Below are positions 55,216 through 64,000 of a stretch of DNA of 64,000 bases, piece after piece. The notes beneath the pieces are model-generated. The model made no database searches. It saw nothing but the letters and a program-made list of their open reading frames with translations, and had not been told where the DNA came from. Every line of letters starts with the position of its first letter. Position 1 is the first letter of the stretch. Source of the DNA: Labia minor (taxonomy: Eukaryota > Arthropoda > Insecta > Dermaptera > Spongiphoridae). The stretch covers positions 13,238,910 through 13,302,909 of the forward strand of contig OY720350.1 in assembly GCA_963082975.1 (NCBI GenBank), in the 5' to 3' direction. The translations under genes and the position numbers were made by a program.

Positions 55216-55799
55216 GAAAGACGGAATTTAGTGAAGAGTATTAATTATTTTATTGATAATACTATTAATATGACGAAGTCAAAGTGATTGGTTAATTCGA
55301 CAACTTTTTAATTTTTAATCTAATCAATGAATCTTTACAAAGATTTTAATCAATAGCATTTTAGAACTTTAATGATATGATAATTATAGCTGATGATAGA
55401 ATGAAGAGTTTAGTCAGAAAGAGAGAGGGAGAGAGAGAGATGTTATTTGAAAGATAAAATTGATGATATCAATATAATCAAGATTCAATTGAGACTGATT
55501 GTGAGTGACTAACTATTTACGATTTACGGTTTAATAGTAAAAGTAAATAAATAAATAAAAATGAAGAAGAGTAATTAAATAAATTATTTTTTTAAATAAT
55601 ATCATAGAGATTTTTTTATTTTGTTATTAAATTAACATTATTATTATTTTTTTTTTTATCTAAAATGGAACTGATTAAATTTTCCTGTGTAGTTGTTGAA
55701 TGTATGTAACTCCCTATTGGACTGCCATAAATTTAATTGGGACTACCCATCTTGTTAGGAACCATAATAAAAAAAATCTAAAGTTTATCAATTTTATCA
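55216..55799. other. AT-rich intergenic DNA, no gene seen
   Basis: A (GA)n tract at about 55420-55440; nothing else recognised. Confidence 0.6.
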
Positions 55800-55807
55800 A
55801 TCATATC

Positions 55808-56038
55808 CAGGGCCGGTTCTAGGGTTTTGAGTACCCCGGAAAAAACATAATTTGGAGACCTATTTTACAATATATATAAATTTAGTACAAATTTTAAAAA
55901 AATATATTAATAAAAAAAGGCAAAAAATCAGAATTAAACACAAATAATGAATGTAAAAAATGTTTTATTCTTATATAGGCGGCCCTCAAAATTTGATGCC
56001 CCGAGTAGTCGCCCTCCTTGTCAGCCCCTCTACCGCTG
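55808..56038. mobile_element. hAT-type MITE (CAGGGCCGGTTCTAGGG end)
   Basis: It starts CAGGGCCGGTTCTAGGG and ends CCCCTCTACCGCTG. The flanks ATCATATC and ATCATATT match at 7 of 8 positions. The AT-rich interior has no reading frame. Confidence 0.82.
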
Positions 56039-56046
56039 ATCATATT

Positions 56047-56390
56047 AGAAAAGTATTAAACAAATTATTATTTTCAAACAGTTTACTTTGAGAAATTTAT
56101 GAATTTTTTAATTTAAAATAATGTAATTAATAAATAGGAATGAAATCCGTCTTTTTCAATAATATATCATATTATATAATAAATTATATCATGTATTAAA
56201 AGTTGAATCCAAATATATAATTATAAAACAATTTATATTCAATACAAAAATAAATAAATCAATCAGTATAATGTAAAATTTCACAATCATTTTTATGGTT
56301 AGTTAAATGATATTGCAATTATGTACTAAAATTAAAAAAAAAAATTAAATAAACACTAATTTCTGGATAAATAAAATAAAAAATAAATTA
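56047..56390. other. AT-rich intergenic DNA, no gene seen
   Basis: Nothing recognised. Confidence 0.6.
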
Positions 56391-56835
56391 GAGGAGGGTA
56401 GCGTAGTTGGTTCACATTTTCATGGTCCCGAGTTCAAGTCCCGGGCATGCCTAGGGAATTTCTCTAGCTGGTATCTATGGAATGAAGTCAACCCAGTCTC
56501 TGGGGTCAAAATTGGGGAAGCTACTTGATAGAAAATAGTGCCTCCGATCAAGAAAATTAAGGTAAAAGGTTGATCTACTGATCATAGGACTCCTAATTGA
56601 TATAAGTGACTTGATAGGGGTTGCCCTTGCAAAGGACATACAAAAGTCAGAGGTTTTTTTAAGAATGGGGGGGGGGGGATGTTTGATTTTGCCCAGACGC
56701 TGTTTTACTTTTAACATGATCCTATTTTTGAATATCAAATTCAGTTCATGATTTCTCGGCTCTTTTTAATATTATTATAAAACTTTATTTTCAAAAATTT
56801 GATCATACACAGACATACACTTGTAAACAATTTGT
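56391..56835 (+). mobile_element. tRNA-derived SINE, copy 2
   Basis: It parallels 53320-53768 from the A box (TAGCGTAGTTGGTTCAC) and B box (AGTTCAAGTCC at 56431-56441) through GGAATTTCTCTAGCTGGTAT and the 3' segment TTCATGATTTCTCGGCTCTT. The divergence between the two is moderate, so the family is not recent. Confidence 0.85.
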
Positions 56836-56995
56836 GATATATATATTTTCTTTAAATTTATATATATATATAATTTTCATTCTTTCATTATTTTTATTAG
56901 ATTCGAATACACTTTCAATCACCATATAATTCTACTATATTAAAAAAAAAATAAACAAAATAAATAAAATATAATTTATTGAACATTCCTCTAAC

Positions 56996-57194
56996 TAGGG
57001 TGACCAATCGTCCCGTTTTTAGGTGCTCTGTCCCTGCGTCACGAAAAAAAGTCTTCGGGACAGCCTATTGTCCCGTTTTTTTAAATATTTAGGACATTTC
57101 GTACTTTTTTTCAAAATTTTTTAATTTGGTTCTAAAAAAAAAAAATGCTAAACCGTTTGTCCCGGTTTGGTGTTTTCTAAATATGGTCACCCTA
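56996..57194. mobile_element. GGTGACC-family MITE
   Basis: TAGGGTGACCAATCGTCCCG at the left and, from the right, TAGGGTGACCATATTTAG. Interior CGGGACAGCCTATTGTCCCG as in the 38.65-kb copy. I could not see a convincing target duplication. Confidence 0.8.
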
Positions 57195-58270
57195 CTTTTT
57201 AACGCAAATTTCATAAAATACATAATAAGGCGTGTTTATTTTATTTTACTTTCAAAATCCATTCTTACACCGTGATTGAATCGCATTGTATGACTTTCTT
57301 TCGGAGTCATTTCATCATCTCTCTTATCAACATGCTCGTTAGATTATTAAGAAGCAAAGAGAAAAGAAGAGGTCACAAATACTTTCCCTACAACTTTTCT
57401 CTGGTAACCCAAAACCAATCACTTAAAATCGAAGAGTTCATTCTGGCTCTTATAATTCTTATTAAATTGGCACATACCTAAATCTACACAATAGAAGAAA
57501 GAATAAAATAAATTTATTATGATTTTCCATTTTAAATGCTCTCTGTTAAAGACCATAAATACTGCCTGTGGTTCTACAAGTTTCAATTTTTATTTATCGA
57601 TTATAACAATAAACTGAAATAATATTTCCAAAAATAGAGCTTACGATTATAATCAAACAACTTTTATTTGTTTTTGATAATATCTCAATAAAACATATTT
57701 CAATTTAATTATTGTCCGTTGTCCATCCATTTATCATGTTTAAAATTTATTTTCTACTAATACAAGATTTGTATGATTTGCATAAATACTTAAATTATCA
57801 ATATATATAATTTCCGTCGTATGTATGTAACACTATGAAGTTAGCTACAAATTTAGAATTTTACAATTTATAATATTTATAGAATTTAAAAAAAAAACAT
57901 TTGAAATACAAATTAAAATATTCTAATATTTAAATTTATATACAATTTGATATTAATATTATTTTTTATTAATAAAAGAGAATTTATTAAACATACTGAA
58001 CATAAAAAGAAACCTATCAAAATTATTAATTTTTTACTAACTTCATTTTTTTTTTAAATTTTGTTTTCTTATTAAATATTGAAAAAAATAAAAAATAAAA
58101 AAATTATTACAAAGATTTGAATAAAGTTAAGTTAAGTTTTATATTTAAATATTGTGTTGTTTTGTAAGTATTTGAAACAAAATTTCTTATAAATTATTAT
58201 TATTAATCAATCTCGTGTGGCTATAAGCCGCCTGTCCCTCTAAGAAGAGTTTTATGCCGCCTGCAGCATA
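57195..58270. other. AT-rich intergenic DNA, no gene seen
   Basis: Short frames near 57272-57481 match no family; the rest is simple A/T-rich sequence. Confidence 0.55.
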
Positions 58271-58272
58271 TA

Positions 58273-58324
58273 CGAGGGTGGGGTGAAAAGTTTCCGGCCT
58301 GTCCAAGAAAAACGATGTTTTTAA

Positions 58325-58355
<31 letters not shown>

Positions 58356-58694
58356 TTATTTGTCAACATTTAAGATAGCTGAGACCTGTACGATGTCAGC
58401 TGAACGTGTGCGAAATATTTTGCACAACTATTTGAACATGGAAAAGCTGTGTGCAAGCTGGGTGCCGCGTTTGCTAACGTTAGACCAAAAAACTGCTTCG
58501 AAAAACCATTTCTACCGACAATTTGGCGCTGCAGGCGTAATCCAAACTGTGGATGAGACTTAAATCAAATTTAATTAATTAATTATGAGACAGGTATCAG
58601 TGTTGATGGAGATTATGTTGAAAAATATAGCAAAAAAAAAATTTAAAAACATCGTTTTTCTTGGTCAGGCCGGAAACTTTTCACCCCACCCTCG
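58273..58694 (+). mobile_element. 422-bp mariner-like MITE with ~50-bp near-perfect inverted ends
   Basis: The outer 50 bp of each side (CGAGGGTGGGGTGAAAAGTT, then TCCGGCCTG and onward to AACGATGTTTTT) are reverse complements with one mismatch. TA flanks both (58271-58272, 58695-58696). Inside is the N-terminal part of a mariner-type transposase only, so it cannot move itself. Near-identical ends imply recent activity. Confidence 0.9.
58381..58563 (+). pseudogene. N-terminal fragment of a mariner-type transposase
   Basis: The frame reads AERVRNILHNYLNMEKLCAS, then WVPRLLTLDQKTAS, the H-T-H2 and WVPxLLT linker seen in many mariners (VxxILxxxLxMxKxCARWVPRxLTxxQK). It then jumps to QFGAAGVIQTVDET and stops. 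No catalytic aspartate is present. It could in principle still bind element ends if expressed. Confidence 0.75.
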
Positions 58695-58696
58695 TA

Positions 58697-59149
58697 TGAT
58701 GCCGGAAATATAATAGATAGATAGATAGATAAAAATATATATATAAGTAGATAACAACATATTAATTTATAGTAATTGAATTGAATGATAAATTATTGAA
58801 AAATCATTTACCAAGAAAATAATTCAAATAAATGGATATAACATAAAAATAATTATTAGTTTGTTTGATTTTTTTCAGCTAAAGATGTAGATATATAGGT
58901 ATTTCAATGACCATATAAAAAAGCTAACAAACATTTAATTTAATTGATAAAAAAAAAATACTATATATATATTTTATTTATAAAAAAATAAATAGAGTTT
59001 TTTTTTTTTTTTTTTAATATTTTATTAACGAGTTTAGTTGTGTTACCTATTTATTTACAATTCACACCCTCGCCATTCATTAAATGGTTCCATTGTGGAT
59101 TCTGTAATTCAAACAATAAATAGTCCCCTAACTGTTGTTTCATAATCCC
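58697..59149. other. AT-rich intergenic DNA with (GATA)n
   Basis: (ATAG)n at about 58710-58730 and a T-run at about 59000-59016; no gene seen. Confidence 0.6.
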
Positions 59150-59460
59150 GTGGCGTTTATTTTGAAATGAAGGTGGCTGATAGGGATGGTGGAGAGGATG
59201 GGAGGTGGGATTGGGGTGAACACGAGGAGGAGGATGAGAGATCTCTCCGTGTCAGTGACGTCATACATAGCGGGGTATCGATCGGTCCCGGCCCCGACGT
59301 TCAGGACACATTCGAGGATACAAAGATACGGAGCTTACTCTGTCTGATACGAGCATACTGAATTCGAGAGTACTCGGCCACTTTCGAGGTGATCGTCAAC
59401 CCCTCGCACTCACTTATCTTACAAGAAGGTTTGGCTGCAATCCAAAAAAATACAACCAAA
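59150..59460. promoter_or_regulatory. GC-rich island with CRE site (candidate promoter/regulatory DNA)
   Basis: It is distinctly G/C-rich, with GGAGGATGGGAGGTGGGATT, the CREB/ATF palindrome TGACGTCA (59256-59263) and GGTCCCGGCCCCGACG. The 64-codon frame at 59167-59361 is acidic at its start and has no known family. It appears once in the window. Promoter or exon status is inference only. Confidence 0.35.
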
Positions 59461-59470
59461 GGGTAGTAGA

Positions 59471-59501
<31 letters not shown>

Positions 59502-59989
59502 TAAAAAATGAATAGGAAAAGAATGATGAATCGCTCTTTTACAAGAAGATACTATAATTGGTATTATTAATTAGAAATAAAAGGAACATTTATTGTTTAT
59601 TTTATATAGAAATAATTTGTTCTTTCATAGAATTTTTGATTTATGAAACTCCTGTGTCCAAATTTACATTTAGAGAGATCATTTTTTTTTCTTTTTAATT
59701 AATATAATTTGAAATAATTGAACTTTACTATTAGAATCAAAGAAATTAAACTTGTGATGATAAAAATCATTATATAAACTATAGTATCGATTTTATTTGT
59801 ATTATCGTATTAGAGAGATTGTTTTGTTTTGTTTTTTTTTTAATTTTTATATTTTAAAAGTACTAAGAAATGTTCTAATATTAATAAAAGGAAAATGATA
59901 AATAACTATCTAGTGAAATGATGTGGTAATTCAATAAATCTAGTTTACATCGCACAAATTTCACATAATTAACCGTCCTCCTTTAGTCC
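59461..59989. other. AT-rich intergenic DNA with (AAT)n
   Basis: (AAT)n at about 59471-59500; nothing else recognised. Confidence 0.6.
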
Positions 59990-60146
59990 TCCATTTATAA
60001 GCTCTGTCCTTTTTTTGTAAGTGTCCTCCTAACTGTCCTTCTTTTTGATATCTGTCCCGTTTTTGAAATATTTAGGACATCTCGTACTTTTTTCGAAAAT
60101 TTTTTCAATTTGCTTCTTAAAATAAGCGGGAGTGTCCTCCCCTAGA
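59990..60146 (-). repeat. GGTGACC-family relic, part 1
   Basis: TCTGTCCCGTTTTTGAAATA, then TTTAGGACATCTCGTACTTT and TTTTTTCAATTTGCTTCTTA match the interior of the GGTGACC MITEs; the terminus is missing. Confidence 0.6.
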
Positions 60147-60575
60147 CTTTCCCGCATATAAATAGGTATAAAGAGTTGTGAATGAATATTTAGAATGTGT
60201 AAACTTGGTACCTAAAAATATCCATAGGTGAAATTTGGTGTGAAAACAATACCTCCCTTACTATCGTCGGTCGGTAAAAAAGAAACGCTACTTGTATAGG
60301 TAAAATGTCACTTCCGGTAGTCAGATCATGATGAAATTTGGTATCTCAATTTTTTTCATATTTTTAAATCTATATACAAAATATGAAGCAAATATCTCGA
60401 AGCAAACTGGTACTTTACTTGAAAGGTAAACGCAACCAGTGAAGGTAAAGTACCACTTCCGGTTAACCGATTTTGACGAAATTTTGATAGAAATCTACAA
60501 ACTGTGAATAATATCGGTGTACCAAATTTCGAAGTCCTAGCTTGATTAGTTTTTGAGTAAATTTGCTTACAGACA

Positions 60576-60606
<31 letters not shown>

Positions 60607-60750
60607 CATACATACACACACACAGACATAATTCGAAAAATGGTATTTTCCGACTCAGGGAGGTCTAAAACGTCAAGATCTATCGAAATCTCGAAGTCGA
60701 AATTTTTGACGATTCCAATACTTCCCTTATACGAAGTATGCGGGAAAGTA
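60147..60750 (+). mobile_element. ACTTTCCCGCATA inverted-repeat element nested in a hAT-like relic
   Basis: It starts ACTTTCCCGCATA and ends TATGCGGGAAAGT. The interior has a family A tail (60226-60282) and two copies of CACTTCCGGT (with AGT or TAA following). A long (TACA)n run lies at 60570-60613 and GTATTTTCCGACTCAGGGAG with CGTCAAGATCTATCGAAATC follows. GGTGACC-family sequence lies on both sides. No reading frame; class unknown. Confidence 0.7.
60226..60282 (+). repeat. repeat family A, 3' terminal fragment
   Basis: AGGTGAAATTTGGTGTGAAA to CTATCGTCGGTCGGTAAAAA, identical in order to the ends of the full copies. Confidence 0.9.
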
Positions 60751-60761
60751 AAAAAAAGGAC

Positions 60762-60883
60762 AAATGTTTTCTGGACTAAGCTTTAGAACATTTCCGAATT
60801 TTTTCCAAATTTTTTTTCAATTTGGTTCTAAAAAAAAAGTAAAATGTCCTGATTTGGTGTTTTCAAAATATGGTCACCTTAAC
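60762..60883 (+). repeat. GGTGACC-family relic, part 2 (right end)
   Basis: TTTTTTTCAATTTGGTTCTA, then GTCCTGATTTGGTGTTTTCA and ATATGGTCACCTTAA match the right end of the 57.0-kb element. Confidence 0.75.
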
Positions 60884-62090
60884 TTAATATATACGATTCA
60901 TTGACAAAACAAAACAAATCGAAGAGTTAAAAATATAGTAATTCCTAATTCTAATGAAAAAAAATACTTTAATTAATAATAAAACTATTAAATATTTTAT
61001 TATGATTTATAAATTAAAATTAAATTTAAAAATTTAAAACTTAAATATATTAAGTTTCAAAGTGGTTGATTTAAATATTTATTCAGTCAGTTGAAAAGAA
61101 AAAAAAACTTTTCTTGTGATTTGATATTAAAACTAAAATGACCATCAATCAACATGAAACTTCATCGATTCTTATTTTAAAATAGTAGATTTAAATGGCG
61201 TCATCCATATTGAAATTTGCCTCTTGTCATTCTTTTTTAATTGAAATTGTATTAATATTTTTTTATATCTAACTATTTTAACATTTTTTACTTAATTTCA
61301 AAATAAAATTAAAAATATTTATTAATCTCTCACCAAAAAAAAACAAACTAAAATTTATTTTATTCTTTCAAACATTGTATGATATTTTAAAAACAATTTT
61401 TTAATTTGTCGTTTAATTTTTTGTTAATTCTTATAAATTTTTATTAGTAAATTTTATAACTTTTTTTTTAATTTATTTTCGTGTTTATTTTTTATTTTAT
61501 ATATATTTATTTATTGTTCCTTTATTAATTAATTTTTAGAATGTTTTATAATTTTTAATATTTTTTTCACTCAAATATTATTTAAATTATATTAATATTA
61601 TTTATTATTATTGAGGACTCCAAGTTCAATTCTTTTAATCAGATTGATGCAATGATGTAACAGGTAATAATTATAATAAATAATTAAAGAATTGTATATC
61701 CATATTTTTTAAAGGGTTGAGCTACAGCGCGGTGTTCCAGATACTAACATTTTATACACCATTTACAATAAATAAATAAAAATAAATATTAAATTTTTGA
61801 AAAATGTTTAAAACCTATTCTTTTGAATAATATTTTTAAATTTCAAGGTAAAAGAAAAAATATATAGCAATCCATTATACAATAGGTATTAATTACATTT
61901 ACTCACAAGGTTATTCGAAACTAATTTATAAAAAAAATGCTATTAATGATTGGATTTATATTTAAAAAAATTAAACAAAAAATATTCAAAAAATTTCCTA
62001 AATTTCATTAATATACAACGAAATTTTAAAATATATCATAAATAACTACTAAATGTATAGTATATCAATTACATTTAACAAAATTACAGT
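60884..62090. other. AT-rich intergenic DNA, no gene seen
   Basis: Extremely A/T-rich; nothing recognised. Confidence 0.6.
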
Positions 62091-62094
62091 TTCT

Positions 62095-62265
62095 TGCAAT
62101 TGATTTCCTTGGCTTTAGATACGCCCTATTGTGTCCCTAAGATATTTTCGGTTATCACTATTAATTATATCAACGGTCCGGTTGAGCACTTGATCAATAC
62201 GCCATAGGCCTCTTGCCCTTAAATACACTCTTCCTATTACGATACAAGTAATGGAGCCATCCACT
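62095..62265 (-). other. possible coding relic, unidentified
   Basis: This less AT-rich patch gives a minus-strand reading RVYLRARGLWRIDQVLNRTV, then DIINSDNRKYLRDTIGRI before a stop. The reading looks protein-like but I cannot name the family; a transposon C-terminus is most likely. Confidence 0.35.
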
Positions 62266-63085
62266 CATAAAAAAGAAAAGCTATTGGTTATTTAGATTAA
62301 TTAAATATTTATAAAAATTCAAAAACATCTAACCAATATTAATAGTTGTCCTTTCGAACTATTGTAATATTTTCGGTTAAAGCTGAAAATTGTGAGTTGC
62401 CTAATAATATAATTAACTGTTACTATAGGCATATAAAATTTAATTACAAATTTATACAAACTCTCCAACTTAACCGATGTTGTCGAGGTATTTCAACAAT
62501 CGATTAAGCTTGCTAAGATCCAAAATCCATTACTTATTTTAAAACATATATTGTAATTTTTAAAAATATTAAAAAGAAAATAAAAAAATGATGTAAGTAA
62601 TTCATCTATAATTTATATTTTATATTACTAATAAAAAGTATAGTATATATTATAATTTATACAAAGTTTAAAGAAATTTCAATAGACCCCTTTCTAATAT
62701 AAATTTCATTCAAAGAAAAAAAAACTACAACTTTAAATAATTTTACGGGTGATATTCAATTTCATAATTAAAAGTTAAATAGGATTTATATTCTAATTAT
62801 ATGTATCTTTTTAATTAAAATTTATAATTTTTCTGGTGTTTGGATAAATATCAATGGAATTTAATGAAGGCTTGAAAAAATTGTTAACTATACAATAGAC
62901 AGTATCAAATTTACAATATATATATATATATATAATGTAGTAAAAAAAATATTTTTAAAACTCTCGAATTAAAATGACTAAACTATATTATTTTGGTTTT
63001 TATTTTTAGTTTAATTACTCAATTATTAATTACTACTATATTTTAAGTGGAAAATTTCCGACAATGAATATAAAATTAATACTTT
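62266..63085. other. AT-rich intergenic DNA, no gene seen
   Basis: (TA)n at about 62917-62934. The stretch at 62955-63085 resembles 1540-1670, the sequence just before the first family A copy. Confidence 0.55.
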
Positions 63086-63089
63086 GTAA

Positions 63090-63341
63090 ACAACCACTTC
63101 CGGTTTTCGGATATAGACCAAAAATTGATGATATTGATGCATTAATATACCAAATTTTATCAAAATTCAAGCTGTACACGTCTATACGGACACACAACAA
63201 ACGGACAGAGGAACGGATAGCATGCTAAAAATACTTTTTTCTGTTATCAAAATGCACGATTCGCGGAGATATGTAAAAATCTCCACATGTGAAATTTGAT
63301 GTGAAAACAATACCTTCCCTTCCTAACGTCGGTCGGTAAAA
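63090..63341 (+). repeat. dispersed repeat family A, long-form segment
   Basis: CCACTTCCGGTTTTCGGATA, a CACAACAAACGGACAGAGGA run, the hairpin around 63265-63290 and the end CTAACGTCGGTCGGTAAAAA. It parallels 1672-1936 including its upstream flank. Confidence 0.85.
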
Positions 63342-64000
63342 ATATGAAATTTTATTCAGTTAATAAAAATAAAAAAGTCAAAAGGTCTTAATTTGTTAAA
63401 TTAAATTAAAATATTATCATATATTACGTATATAGTATTTAACCAATTTAAAAATTACCTAAATTAAAAAATAATTACAATTTTTAAAGCCAATTTATTT
63501 TATAATATGTTAATGTAAATATTATTATATAATCTCCCTAATAAGAATTATTATGATATTATTATTTAATTTAATTTTGTTTTGTTTTAATTATTTACTT
63601 TATTTTCATATCACAATTTTGTTTATCATTTTATTTTATTTTTTTTTTTTATTTTTTAATTCCATTACAAATATTACATTCTATATTAATTTATTTATGA
63701 TAGAATGAAAGTTTGAGAATTTGTTTTATTTCTTTTTTTAATATTTCTTTCTTGATTCTTTCATACGATAATACTCTCGACATTTATGTATAAATAAATA
63801 TAAATAAATTTTAAATGAGACTTTGCAATTTACATATTGACATTTATATTAGAATATGTCTCTTGGGTGTAAGTAAAGGATTGTAAATATATATAAATGT
63901 TTTCTTTGAAATTACAAAATAATAATTAATTCCAGAGGGACGCAAATATTTCAAGTGGGTTGGGATAAAAATAAAATAAAAAAAGCAGCATTAATTCAAC
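63342..64000. other. AT-rich intergenic DNA, no gene seen
   Basis: T-rich runs only, to the end of the window. Confidence 0.6.

Noticed and set aside
60553-60786. 77-codon frame and its opposite
   Set aside because: The first part translates a (TACA)n microsatellite.

Overview
The window is strongly AT-rich eukaryotic DNA and consists almost entirely of transposon debris; I could not identify a single host gene, rRNA or functional tRNA. The only long intact reading frame (341 codons, minus strand, 14173-15198) is a mariner transposase. Mariner, hAT, piggyBac, RTE-like, Jockey-like, R2/R4-like and Penelope-like elements, tRNA-headed SINEs, TA-target MITEs and long AT microsatellites together point to an arthropod nuclear genome. 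I cannot place it further from sequence alone; an arachnid, a hemipteran or a parasitic copepod would all fit. There is no bacterial operon structure, ribosome-binding site or CRISPR.

Layout. 0.5-3.3 kb: two broken mariner-like elements, with the 3' end of an RTE-type LINE between them. 4.2-5.8 kb: a hAT MITE with a perfect target duplication and a SINE-like element. 8.2-9.6 kb: a 5'-truncated Jockey-like LINE fused in frame to a piggyBac catalytic fragment. 10-11 kb: a hAT MITE and the first full copy of the commonest repeat here (called family A). 12.3-15.4 kb: a frameshifted RTE-like LINE, then the intact mariner. 17.7-21.8 kb: a deleted mariner MITE, a LINE 5' segment with a SINE-like head, a 331-bp-period tandem duplication, a single-copy-looking stretch and a foldback element with 156-bp arms. 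22-31 kb: repeat pairs, LINE relics, a TA-flanked MITE and a hAT insertion inside an RTE endonuclease. 31.5-38.9 kb: hAT MITEs, family A and family B repeats, a Penelope-like 3' end and a GC-rich promoter-like island. 40.4-49.9 kb: an R2/R4-like LINE relic, a mariner relic, nested hAT and SINE pieces and a piggyBac N-terminal relic. 51-58.7 kb: family A, two related tRNA-derived SINEs, a DD41D mariner-like relic with long inverted repeats, hAT MITEs and a 422-bp mariner MITE with almost perfect ends. 59-64 kb: a second promoter-like island, nested repeats and the last family A copy.

How it fits together. Autonomous elements (the intact mariner; once-active RTE, Jockey, R4-like and Penelope-like LINEs; piggyBac) are outnumbered by short dependants: hAT MITEs, mariner deletion derivatives and SINEs. 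Nesting gives relative ages: a hAT inserted in an RTE endonuclease, a SINE inside an inverted-repeat element, the mariner adjacent to the LINE tail, and family A joined to family B. The most notable observations are the intact mariner, the paired hammerhead-like stem motifs at two retroelement ends with a correlated change at the C3 and G8 positions, the family A/B/piggyBac mosaic, the piggyBac-Jockey chimeric frame, and three short GC-rich islands that look unlike their surroundings and may be regulatory DNA of genes outside the window. All calls were made by eye; no database search was run.
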